This document shows, piece by piece, positions 1 to 5,350 of a stretch of DNA of 12,421 nt (the stretch's first letter is position 1; each line of letters opens with the position of its first letter). The notes below the pieces were generated by a model that was not told where the DNA came from, did not search any database, and worked only from the letters and a program-made list of their open reading frames with translations. The DNA comes from an uncultured Leucobacter sp. Its GTDB lineage: Bacteria; Actinomycetota; Actinomycetes; Actinomycetales; Microbacteriaceae. Location: contig CALMSE010000155.1 of assembly GCA_937872275.1 (NCBI GenBank), positions 1 to 12,421 on the forward strand. Reading direction: 5' to 3'. The position numbers and the translations under genes were made by a program.

Positions 1-30
1 ATCTTCGAGCGGCTTGATGGCGACCGACAC
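1..30 (-). CDS. groES: GroES co-chaperonin, N-terminal fragment (runs off left edge)
   Basis: Only the first ten codons are inside the window. Read on the minus strand from a GTG at 30-28 they encode MSVAIKPLED, which matches the standard opening of actinobacterial GroES (MSV-IKPLED, followed in the family by RIV). A Shine-Dalgarno (TGAGG) lies about 7 nt before the GTG. GroES is the roughly 100-residue, heptameric cytosolic lid of the GroEL folding chamber. The call rests on ten residues plus the CIRCE operator at 111-137 and the promoter at 96-125, which lie exactly where HrcA control of groES/groEL is expected. The continuation past position 1 should contain the rest of groES and possibly groEL. 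Confidence 0.85.
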   Translation of the reverse strand, partial: MSVAIKPLED

Positions 31-67
31 GGTTGACCTCATTTCTTCGCGTGACTCAGCATTGTGC

Positions 68-86
68 GGCGCCCGCCTCGGGCGCC
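68..86 (-). other. Hairpin at the 5' end of the groES leader
   Basis: A perfect 8-bp stem (GGCGCCCG at 68-75 with CGGGCGCC at 79-86) closes a 3-nt loop. From the predicted promoter the transcript would start within a few bases of this hairpin, so it would cap the 5' end of the groES mRNA. It is too far from the start codon to hide the ribosome site. A role in mRNA stability is possible; in a sequence this GC-rich it may also be chance. Confidence 0.4.
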
Positions 87-95
87 CTGCTAGCG

Positions 96-125
96 AGTTT
101 AGGGTCTCGGCTGGCACTCTTGCAA
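96..125 (-). promoter_or_regulatory. groES promoter overlapping CIRCE
   Basis: On the minus strand a -35 box TTGCAA (125-120; 4 of 6 to TTGACA) and a -10 box TAAACT (101-96; 4 of 6 to TATAAT) are separated by 18 nt. The predicted transcript start falls near position 89, giving a leader of about 59 nt before the groES GTG. The -35 lies in the CIRCE spacer, which supports the assignment. The start site itself is inferred. Confidence 0.65.
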
Positions 126-137
126 GGCGAGTGCCAA
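111..137. promoter_or_regulatory. CIRCE operator (HrcA binding site)
   Basis: Inverted repeat with arms CTGGCACTC (111-119) and GAGTGCCAA (129-137) separated by exactly 9 nt. Against the CIRCE consensus TTAGCACTC-N9-GAGTGCTAA the arms match at 7 and 8 of 9 positions. CIRCE is bound by the heat-shock repressor HrcA and is normally found before groES/groEL. Here it lies 81 nt upstream of the groES GTG on the minus strand and 165 nt upstream of the divergent plus-strand gene at 303. Its spacer contains the -35 box of the candidate groES promoter, so a bound repressor would block RNA polymerase. Confidence 0.9.
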
Positions 138-188
138 CGAATGGCCGCCCGGATCGCGCTGGGCGAACACGGCCCGGCGCCGAGCGCG

Positions 189-222
189 GCGGCGGCGAAG
201 GCGGGAAGCGGCGGCGAAGGCG
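189..222. repeat. Short GC-rich direct repeat upstream of the first DUF4190 gene
   Basis: The 15-mer GCGGCGGCGAAGGCG occurs at 189-203 and again at 208-222, a period of 19 nt. It lies between the CIRCE element and the start at 303. I know of no regulator with this site, and simple GC-rich slippage explains it well. Confidence 0.4.
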
Positions 223-262
223 CCCTCCCACCGGGTCACCACCCGTGAAATAATCGTGGAGA

Positions 263-302
263 CGGCCGGAAGGCACCGGCCGCGAACCGACGAGGAGCGA
301 CC
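263..302 (+). promoter_or_regulatory. Leader hairpin and ribosome binding site of the 303 gene
   Basis: A 7-bp stem (CGGCCGG at 263-269, CCGGCCG at 276-282) with a 6-nt loop is followed by GAGGAG at 292-297 and 5 nt later the GTG start at 303. The ribosome site supports that start. Just upstream, 248-255 (AAATAATC) is the only A/T-rich island in the stretch and is a possible -10, but I see no convincing -35 at the right distance. Confidence 0.4.
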
Positions 303-674
303 GTGTCGAATCCCAATGCCCCCCAGTATCCGCAGCAGCCGCAGCAGCCGGTCTACGCGCCGCAGGCGCCGCCCGCCGCACCGGCCTACGCGCCGCGGCC
401 CGCCCTGCCGACCACGCTGGCCTACACGAACACCTTCGCGCTGGTGTCGATCATCACCGCGTTCCTCTCGCCCATCGCGGCCATCGTCTTCGGCCACATG
501 GCGCTCGGCCAGATCAAGCGCAACGGCGACGCCGGGCGCGGCATCGCGCTGACCGGCCTCATCATCGGCTACGTCTACGCGGTCTCCATCGTGATCCTGG
601 TCATCGCGTACGTCAGCATCTTCGCGGTGATGTTCGCCTCGCTCGCCTCCCTGTCGAGCAGCTACCGCTACTGA
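303..674 (+). CDS. DUF4190-type small membrane protein with proline-rich N-terminus
   Basis: A 123-residue protein of unknown function. Residues 1-38 are a Pro/Gln/Ala-rich, probably disordered tail with YP/PQQP and PAYAP motifs. Residues 44-66 and 80-110 are hydrophobic. Between them lies the family signature: a small-residue helix (PIAAIVFGHMALGQI), then a basic turn (KRNGDAGRG) and GIALTGLIIGY. This is the pattern of the DUF4190/DUF4870-like actinobacterial membrane hairpin, whose role is unknown. The GTG start at 303 has a good GAGGAG site. It is transcribed divergently from groES and ends 26 nt before a strong terminator. Two relatives lie at 2039-2419 and 2536-3207. Its C-terminus (FASLASLSSSYRY) resembles that of the 2536-3207 protein (FASLGSLSYYG). 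Family placement is fairly sure; function is not. Confidence 0.85.
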   Translation: MSNPNAPQYPQQPQQPVYAPQAPPAAPAYAPRPALPTTLAYTNTFALVSIITAFLSPIAAIVFGHMALGQIKRNGDAGRGIALTGLIIGYVYAVSIVILVIAYVSIFAVMFASLASLSSSYRY

Positions 675-699
675 GCCGTTGACCGGCGCCGCGCACGCA

Positions 700-732
700 C
701 GACGACCCCGGGGCACCGCCCCGGGGTCGTCG
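700..732 (+). terminator. Strong hairpin terminator after the first DUF4190 gene
   Basis: A perfect 15-bp stem (700-714 and 718-732; CGACGACCCCGGGGC and its complement) closes a 3-nt ACC loop, starting 26 nt after the stop at 674. There is no T-tract, which is common for actinobacterial terminators. Its position also argues that the next gene starts at 784 and not at an in-frame TTG at 679, which would place the hairpin inside the coding region. Confidence 0.75.
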
Positions 733-783
733 GCTTCAGCACGGAGCACGGCACCGAGCCCCCCGCCGCCGGGCTGGGAGGCG

Positions 784-1938
784 ATGCTCGAGCCCTCGGG
801 GCTGTCCCTGCTCGCGGACCTGGAGACCGAGCTCTCCGCGGGGGCGACGACCGCGCAGGCGGGCGCCCGGCTGCGTCGCGCGGGCGCCGCGCCCGAACTG
901 GTCTCCGCCCTGCTCACGCAGGCGGAGCTGCGCGCGAAGGCTCGGGCGAAGTTCGGCGATGCCGCCGGCCGCATGCTCTTCACCCGCGCGGGCCTCGAGC
1001 AGGCCACACGAGCGCCGGTCGCTGCCCTGCACGCCCGGCGCTTCGTCGAGGCCGGGTGCCGCAGGGTGGCGGACCTCGGCTGCGGTCTGGGCGCGGAGTC
1101 GCTCGCACTCGCGGCGGCGGGGGCGGATCCGCACCCCGTCGAGATCGACCCGTTCACCGCGCGGCTCGCCGAGCACAACCTCGGCATCCCCGTGGAGATC
1201 GCCGACGCCGAGACCGTGGCGCTCGAGGGCGTCGACGGGGTCTTCCTCGACCCCGCCCGCAGGACCGCGGGCCACAGCGACACCCGCAGGATCGCCTCGC
1301 CCGACGACTACTCCCCCTCGCTCGGCTTCGCCTTCGGCCTCTCCGACCGGCTGCCGACCGGGGTGAAGCTCGGCCCCGGCCTCGACCGCTCCCTCCTCCC
1401 CGCGCACGCCGAGGCGCAGTGGATCTCGGTCGACGGCGCGCTCGTCGAGACCGGAATCTGGTTCGGCGCGGTGGCGCGGCCGGGCATCGGCCGGGCCGCG
1501 CTGCTGCTGCGCGCCGGGCGGCCCCATGAGCTCACCGCGAGCGCCGACGCCCCCGATCCGGAGGTCCGGCCGCTCGGCGAGTACCTCTACGAGCCCGACG
1601 GCGCCGTGATCCGCGCTCGGCTCATCGGTCTGCTCGCCGAGCGGATCGGCGCGGGCCTCGCGAGCGACGGGATCGCCTACCTCACGTCCGACGAGTTCGT
1701 GGCCACGCCCTTCGCGCAGGCATTCCGCATTATCGAGGAGCTCCCGGCGCGCGAGAAGGAGCTGCGGCGGGCGCTCGCGGCGCGCGGAGTCGGCGCCCTG
1801 GAGATCAAGAAACGAGGCGCCGACGTCGACCCCGCCGGCCTGCGCGCCCGCCTGCGGGTGAAGGGGCCGGAGTCGGCGACGCTGTTCCTCACGCGCGTCG
1901 CGGGCCGCCACGTCGCCCTGCTCGCCGAGCGCCGCTGA
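784..1938 (+). CDS. Class I SAM-dependent methyltransferase with THUMP-like C-terminal domain
   Basis: A 384-residue protein. Residues 95-106 hold SAM-binding motif I (VADLGCGLGAES), residues 119-123 the acidic end of strand 2 (VEIDP), and residues 154-160 FLDPARR in place of the N/D-PP-Y motif IV of many base methyltransferases. The C-terminal third, ending in LEIKKRGADVDPAGLRAR and LFLTRVAGRHVALL, matches the THUMP-like domain of a conserved actinobacterial family. An RNA substrate is likely from the domain, but it is not known to me. I chose the ATG at 784, preceded by GGGAGG at a rather short spacing. An in-frame TTG at 679 would add 35 Pro/Ser/Ala-rich residues and would run through the terminator at 700-732. 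No clear promoter is visible, so expression may depend partly on read-through. From general knowledge such genes often lie near groES/tsaD in related actinobacteria. Confidence 0.85.
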   Translation: MLEPSGLSLLADLETELSAGATTAQAGARLRRAGAAPELVSALLTQAELRAKARAKFGDAAGRMLFTRAGLEQATRAPVAALHARRFVEAGCRRVADLGCGLGAESLALAAAGADPHPVEIDPFTARLAEHNLGIPVEIADAETVALEGVDGVFLDPARRTAGHSDTRRIASPDDYSPSLGFAFGLSDRLPTGVKLGPGLDRSLLPAHAEAQWISVDGALVETGIWFGAVARPGIGRAALLLRAGRPHELTASADAPDPEVRPLGEYLYEPDGAVIRARLIGLLAERIGAGLASDGIAYLTSDEFVATPFAQAFRIIEELPAREKELRRALAARGVGALEIKKRGADVDPAGLRARLRVKGPESATLFLTRVAGRHVALLAERR

Positions 1939-1996
1939 CGGCGCCCGTCGGTCCCGATGTGGCCCGACGGTTCGGACGGAGCCCGGAGACGCCGAA

Positions 1997-2021
1997 GGGC
2001 CCCGGCTCGATGCCGAGGCCC
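1997..2021. terminator. Hairpin between convergent genes, possibly bidirectional terminator
   Basis: GGGCCCCGGC (1997-2006) pairs with GCCGAGGCCC (2012-2021) over 9 of 10 positions with one C/A mismatch and a 5-nt loop. It lies midway between the methyltransferase stop at 1938 and the end of the convergent gene at 2039, so it could serve both strands. No T-tract is seen on either side. Confidence 0.6.
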
Positions 2022-2038
2022 CTACCCGTGCGAGACGA

Positions 2039-2419
2039 TCAGCTGACGGTCACGAGACCCTGCTGGATCGCGGCCGCCACGATCGCGGCGATGACGATGA
2101 TCAGGATGATCGCGATGACGATGCCGATCGCGCTCAGGATGACGCCGGTGAGCGCCATGCCGCGCGGCTGGCCCTTCCTGAGGCCGATGATGCCGAGGAC
2201 GAGGCCCACGACACCCGCGGGGATGCTGAGCCACCAGACCCAGCAGAACACGATGCTGGCGATGCCGAGGATCAGCGCGGTGATGGCGAGACCCTTGGGC
2301 TGCACGGCTGCCGCGCCGTACGCCGGAGCCGCGGGGGCGGCCGGGGCGCTGTAGGCCGGGGCCGCGGGCTGCTCGGGCTGCGGAACTGCGGGCTGCTCGC
2401 CCGGAACGTTCTGAGACAT
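2039..2419 (-). CDS. DUF4190-type membrane protein, short-tailed paralog
   Basis: A 126-residue protein of unknown function. Residues 1-38 form a Pro/Ala/Gln-rich tail (MSQNVPGEQP, then PAYSAP and PAYGAA). Residues 39-94 are the membrane core: QPKGLAITA, a hydrophobic stretch with the aromatic patch CWVWWL, a second hydrophobic stretch, then GLRKGQPRGMALTG. A last very hydrophobic segment spans about 95-118. Over residues 39-94 I count 45 of 56 identities with the neighbour at 2536-3207, so the two are recent tandem duplicates. The ATG at 2419 was chosen because AAGGAG lies 4 nt upstream and because both paralogs then begin MSQN-PG. A longer open frame upstream overlaps the neighbour and is an artefact. 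It has a promoter candidate of its own at 2471-2499. Two or three membrane segments with a cytoplasmic tail is the likely topology. Confidence 0.85.
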   Translation of the reverse strand: MSQNVPGEQPAVPQPEQPAAPAYSAPAAPAAPAYGAAAVQPKGLAITALILGIASIVFCWVWWLSIPAGVVGLVLGIIGLRKGQPRGMALTGVILSAIGIVIAIILIIVIAAIVAAAIQQGLVTVS

Positions 2420-2470
2420 GATTCTCCTTCTGGTGAGTCTCTGAGAGGAAGCTGGGACTTCCCTGTAACC

Positions 2471-2499
2471 ACGATAGTGGAGGGGGTGGGCAGGCCCAA
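2471..2499 (-). promoter_or_regulatory. Candidate promoter of the 2039-2419 gene
   Basis: On the minus strand TTGGGC (2499-2494) and TATCGT (2476-2471) are 17 nt apart, matching the -35 and -10 consensus at 3 and 4 of 6 positions. The predicted start near 2464 would leave a leader of about 45 nt. It suggests the two tandem paralogs are not strictly one transcript. Confidence 0.4.
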
Positions 2500-2535
2500 G
2501 CCTTTTTCTCGGCGCGTTCTCGCCCGCGAACGGGA

Positions 2536-3207
2536 TCAGCCGTAGTAGCTGAGGCTGCCGAGCGACGCGAAGATGAAGAAGATCAGCAGGACGAACAGGA
2601 GCACCAGCACGATCGCGATGCCGCCGCAGATGATGCCGGTGAGGGCCATGCCGCGCGGCTGACCCTTCTTGAGCCCCACGATTCCGAGGATGAGGCCGAC
2701 GACCGCGGCGGGGAAGCCGAGCCACCAGACCCAGAAGAACACGAGGCCGGCGATGCCCAGGATCATCGCCGTGATGGCCAGGCCCTTCGGCTGCACCGGC
2801 CCGGCGTAGCCGTAGGCGACGCCGTAGCTCTGCTGAGCACCGTATGCGGGGGCCGCGTAGCCCGGAGCCTGCGGCGCCGCGTAGGAGACCGGGGGCTGCT
2901 GCACCGCGGGCGGGGCGTAGCTCGGAGCCGCGGGCTGCGTGTAGACCGGGGGCTGGGGCTGAGCGAAGCTCTGCGGCGGCACGGGCTGAGCCGGAGCCGC
3001 GGGCTGGGCCGGCGGAGCGTACGACGGGGCGGCGGGCTGCACGGGCTGAGCCGGGGGCGCGTACGACGGAGCAGCCGGCTGCTGCACGGCCTGAGGCTGC
3101 GGCGCCTCGGGGGCCTGCGCCTCGGGGGCGGCCTGAGCCTCGGGGGCCTGGGGCGCGTTCTGCGAGGGGGCGGGGGTGGGCTCGTCGCCCGGCGTGTTCT
3201 GAGACAT
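2536..3207 (-). CDS. DUF4190-type membrane protein, long proline-rich tail
   Basis: A 223-residue protein of unknown function. Residues 1-137 are an extremely Pro/Ala/Gln-rich tail, surely disordered. It has alternating PEA/APE blocks at 20-40, three copies of PAAPSYAPPA (44-53, 58-67, 92-101) and a Tyr/Gly-rich stretch at 116-137. Residues 138-193 are the membrane core shared with the paralog at 2039-2419 (QPKGLAITA, FWVWWL, GLKKGQPRGMALTG). Residues 195-213 form a further membrane segment, followed by FASLGSLSYYG. The ATG at 3207 follows TTGGAG at good spacing and gives the same MSQN-PG opening as the paralog; a start 10 codons upstream is possible but lacks support. A weak 4-bp hairpin (2523-2534) lies just after the stop. 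Tail length is the main difference between the paralogs, as in families that present a flexible tail from a small membrane anchor; that reading is inference. Confidence 0.85.
   Translation of the reverse strand: MSQNTPGDEPTPAPSQNAPQAPEAQAAPEAQAPEAPQPQAVQQPAAPSYAPPAQPVQPAAPSYAPPAQPAAPAQPVPPQSFAQPQPPVYTQPAAPSYAPPAVQQPPVSYAAPQAPGYAAPAYGAQQSYGVAYGYAGPVQPKGLAITAMILGIAGLVFFWVWWLGFPAAVVGLILGIVGLKKGQPRGMALTGIICGGIAIVLVLLFVLLIFFIFASLGSLSYYG
2905..3078 (-). repeat. Three in-frame copies encoding PAAPSYAPPA
   Basis: The minus-strand intervals 3078-3049, 3036-3007 and 2934-2905 each encode PAAPSYAPPA. The first two are 42 nt apart and the third is 102 nt further on. Codon choice differs between copies, so they are not freshly duplicated at DNA level. 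This is the core of the low-complexity tail and a likely place for length variation between strains. Confidence 0.75.
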
Positions 3208-3259
3208 GGCACTCCAATTCGAAACGTCTCCGACCACCCTACCGCGGAGGGCCGACGCG

Positions 3260-3297
3260 CCGGGAGGGCCGGGATCCGAAGACCCCGGCCCTCCCGG
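3260..3297 (-). terminator. Terminator after the NCS2 permease
   Basis: A perfect 14-bp stem (3260-3273 and 3284-3297; CCGGGAGGGCCGGG and its complement) with a 10-nt loop starts about 30 nt after the permease stop in the minus direction. It separates the permease from the DUF4190 gene starting at 3207. There is no T-tract. Confidence 0.75.
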
Positions 3298-3327
3298 TCG
3301 ACGCCGCGCCGCTCGCGGCGCCGGGCC

Positions 3328-4776
3328 TCAGCCCTGGATGAGCGCCTCGATCGGCCCCCGCGCGAAGAAGATCACGAAGCCCGCGGCGACGACCCACAGC
3401 AGCCAGTGGATCTCGCGCGCCTTGCCCGAGAGCGAGCGGATGACGACCCACGACACGAAGCCCGCCCCGATGCCGTTTGCGATCGAATAGGTCAGCGGCA
3501 TGACCACGACGGTGAGGAACACCGGCAGCGCCACGCCGAAGTCCACGAGGTCGATCCCCTTGATCTGCGTCATCATCATGGCGCCGACGACGACGAGCGC
3601 GGCTGCGGCCACCTCGGTCGGCACGATCTGCGTGAGCGGGGTGAAGAACATCGCGAGCAGGAAGAGCGCACCGGTGACGAGGTTGGCGAAGCCCGTGCGG
3701 GCGCCCTCGCCGATGCCCGATCCCGACTCGATGAAGACGGTGTTCGACGACGACGACGTGAGGCCGCCGGCGACGGCGCCCACGCCCTCGACGACGAGCG
3801 CCGACTTCAGGCGGGGGAAGTTGCCCTTCTCATCGGCGAGCCCCGCCTCGCGGGAGAGACCCGTGAAGGTGCCCATGGCGTCGAAGAAGTTCGTGAACAG
3901 CAGGGTGAAGACCAGCATGACGATGGCGATGACGCCGACCTTGCCGAAGTCGAAGCTGACCGCGCCGATCAGCGAGAGATCCGGGATCGCGAACGGGCTG
4001 CCGTCGAGCGCCGGCACGGTGAGCCCCCAGCCGCCGGGGTTGTCGACGCCCGACCCCAGGTGCCAGATCGCCTCGACGACGACCGCGATCACGGTGCCCG
4101 TCACGAGGCCGATGAGGAGTCCCCCGCGCACCTTGCGCGCGACGAGGATGCCGGTGAGCACGAGCGTGAAGACGAAGATGATCGTCGGCACCGTCGCGAC
4201 CGAGCCGAAGACGCCGAGCTGCACGGGCGGGGAGGGGTTGCCCGTCGAGGTCACGAAGCCGGCATTGACGAAGCCGATGAAGGCGATGAAGAGGCCGATG
4301 CCCACCGTGATGGCGATCTTGAGCTCGATCGGCACGGCGTCGAAGATCATGCGGCGCAGGCCGGTTGCGGCGAGCAGCACGATGAGGAGGCCGTTGATGA
4401 TGACGAGCGCCATGGCTTCGGGCCAGGTCACCTGACCCACGACCGAGAAGGCGAGGAAGGCGTTGATGCCGAGGCCCGCCGCGAAGGCGAAGGGCAACCG
4501 CGAGACGAGGCCGAAGAGGATGGTCATCACGCCGGCGGTCAGCGCCGTGACCGCGCCGACCTGGCCGAACTGCAGCTGATTGCCCGCGACGTCGGTCGTG
4601 GTCGTCAGGATGATGGGGTTGAGCACCACGATGTAGGCCATCGTGACGAAGGTGACGAGACCGCCGCGCACCTCGCGGCCGATGGTCGACCCCCGCTTGC
4701 TGATCTCGAAATAGCGGTCGAGGGCCCCGCGGGGCTCCGCGCCTCCGGTCTCCGTCGGCGTCTGAGTGTCTGCCAC
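3328..4776 (-). CDS. NCS2 family permease (AzgA/PbuG-type purine transporter)
   Basis: A 482-residue multi-pass membrane protein of normal family length with about 12-14 hydrophobic segments. It belongs to the AzgA/PbuG/GhxP branch of NCS2, which imports hypoxanthine, guanine or adenine with protons. Supporting motifs are FVTMAYIVVLNP near residue 43, AGLGINAFLAF (100-110), the TM8 region FTNFFDAMGTFTG (294-306), and the substrate-region stretch SSSSNTVFIESGSGIGEGAR (341-360) ending in RTG. The exact purine cannot be told from sequence. I chose the GTG at 4776, preceded by GGAGAG at 5 nt. An ATG at 4818 would add 14 residues but has no ribosome site. It is a single-gene unit between terminators 4864-4892 and 3260-3297. 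A -10-like TGATAGCGT lies near 4828-4836, without a good -35. I see no purine riboswitch in the leader. Confidence 0.9.
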   Translation of the reverse strand: MADTQTPTETGGAEPRGALDRYFEISKRGSTIGREVRGGLVTFVTMAYIVVLNPIILTTTTDVAGNQLQFGQVGAVTALTAGVMTILFGLVSRLPFAFAAGLGINAFLAFSVVGQVTWPEAMALVIINGLLIVLLAATGLRRMIFDAVPIELKIAITVGIGLFIAFIGFVNAGFVTSTGNPSPPVQLGVFGSVATVPTIIFVFTLVLTGILVARKVRGGLLIGLVTGTVIAVVVEAIWHLGSGVDNPGGWGLTVPALDGSPFAIPDLSLIGAVSFDFGKVGVIAIVMLVFTLLFTNFFDAMGTFTGLSREAGLADEKGNFPRLKSALVVEGVGAVAGGLTSSSSNTVFIESGSGIGEGARTGFANLVTGALFLLAMFFTPLTQIVPTEVAAAALVVVGAMMMTQIKGIDLVDFGVALPVFLTVVVMPLTYSIANGIGAGFVSWVVIRSLSGKAREIHWLLWVVAAGFVIFFARGPIEALIQG

Positions 4777-4863
4777 CTGGCTCTCCGTCTCTCTTGGGAT
4801 GGCGCTGGAATCGCGCATGCGCGACGTAGAGACGCTATCACTCAGCGTGTTCCCAGGAAAAGA

Positions 4864-4892
4864 AGAACCCGCCGGAGGATCCGGCGGGTTCT
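4864..4892 (-). terminator. Intrinsic terminator with T-rich tail, after the FKBP gene
   Basis: A perfect 13-bp stem (AGAACCCGCCGGA at 4864-4876 and its complement at 4880-4892) closes a 3-nt loop. On the minus strand the stem is followed by TCTTTTCC, giving the classical T-rich tail. It starts 16 nt after the FKBP stop at 4909 and ends the aspA-oxidase-FKBP unit. Its tail abuts the promoter region of the NCS2 permease. Confidence 0.9.
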
Positions 4893-4908
4893 CGCGACGA
4901 ACGGAGGG

Positions 4909-5289
4909 TCAGCTGACGCCGAGGAGGTCGATCACGAAGACCAGCGTCTTCCCCGAGAGCGGATGCCCGCCGGCGGTCCCGTAGGCCTGCGCCGGGGGCA
5001 CGACGAGCTTGCGGCGGCCGCCGGCCCTCATGCCGGGGATGCCGAGCTGCCAGCCCTGGATCAGCGAGCGCAGCGGGAAGTTGATCGATTCGCCGCGGCT
5101 CCACGAGCTGTCGAATTCCTCGCCCGAGTCGAACTCGACGCCGAGGTAGTGCACGTTGACGGTGCTCGAGGCGAGCGCTTCGTCGCCCGTCCCCTCGACG
5201 AGGTCTACGATCTGCAGCTCCGTGGGCGCGGGGCCCTCGGGGAACTCGATCTCGGGCTTCGACAGTGCTGAATCGCTCATGCCTCCCAT
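4909..5289 (-). CDS. FKBP-type peptidyl-prolyl cis-trans isomerase
   Basis: A 126-residue single-domain FKBP of the small cytosolic type; no signal peptide is seen. It catalyses cis-trans isomerisation of Xaa-Pro bonds. Active-site elements in order are VHYLG (46-50; the pocket Tyr), FDSSW (59-63; pocket Phe and Asp), LIQGW (76-80; the hydrophobic floor with the conserved Trp), GIPGMRAGGRRKLVVPPAQA (83-102) followed by YG, and LVFVIDLL (116-123). None of these key residues is missing. The N-terminal 20 residues (EIEFPEGPAP) are typical of actinobacterial members. I took the ATG at 5289 with GGAG 8 nt upstream. An ATG three codons later (5280) is possible, but its GGGAGG is only 1 nt away. It lies 51 nt after the FAD oxidase and is closed by the terminator at 4864-4892, so it is probably the last gene of that transcript. 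Confidence 0.93.
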   Translation of the reverse strand: MGGMSDSALSKPEIEFPEGPAPTELQIVDLVEGTGDEALASSTVNVHYLGVEFDSGEEFDSSWSRGESINFPLRSLIQGWQLGIPGMRAGGRRKLVVPPAQAYGTAGGHPLSGKTLVFVIDLLGVS

Positions 5290-5329
5290 TCTTGCCGCTC
5301 CGGCGGCGCCGCTGCGTGGGAGTTCGCTG

Positions 5330-5350
5330 TCAGAGGAACCTCAGAGGAAC
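5330..5350 (-). repeat. Tandem 11-bp duplication at the stop codon of the FAD oxidase
   Basis: On the minus strand GTTCCTCTGA occurs twice (5350-5341 and 5339-5330) with an 11-nt period. The first copy forms the last codons and the TGA stop of the oxidase. The second lies directly after it and repeats the TGA one base out of frame. It looks like a small slippage duplication. Confidence 0.7.

Noticed and set aside
14..253. Two small plus-strand open frames in the groES-303 intergenic region
   Set aside because: They cross the groES start, promoter and CIRCE; no ribosome site and low-complexity Arg/Gly content.
99..1283. A 394-residue minus-strand open frame over the groES leader, the DUF4190 gene and the methyltransferase
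   Set aside because: It covers the CIRCE element, a terminator and two plus-strand genes; Arg/Ala/Ser-rich with no domain.
2905..3130. Possible CRISPR or tandem repeat array
   Set aside because: The similarity is at protein level within one Pro-rich reading frame, with irregular spacing and no constant repeat-spacer structure.
2039..3217. A single 392-residue minus-strand frame joining both tandem DUF4190 genes
   Set aside because: Only its last 126 residues resemble a protein; the upstream part is a frame shadow of the neighbouring paralog and the ATG at 2419 has a good ribosome site.
4777..4863. Purine riboswitch before the NCS2 permease
   Set aside because: The leader is very short and has no three-way junction or conserved purine-aptamer loops; the only stem there is the upstream gene's terminator.
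3406..5271. A 621-residue open frame on the plus strand opposite the NCS2 permease and FKBP genes, rich in Asp/Glu/Arg/His
   Set aside because: It is the antisense shadow of two well-recognised genes in very GC-rich DNA; composition is that of a frame shadow and no domain is recognisable.
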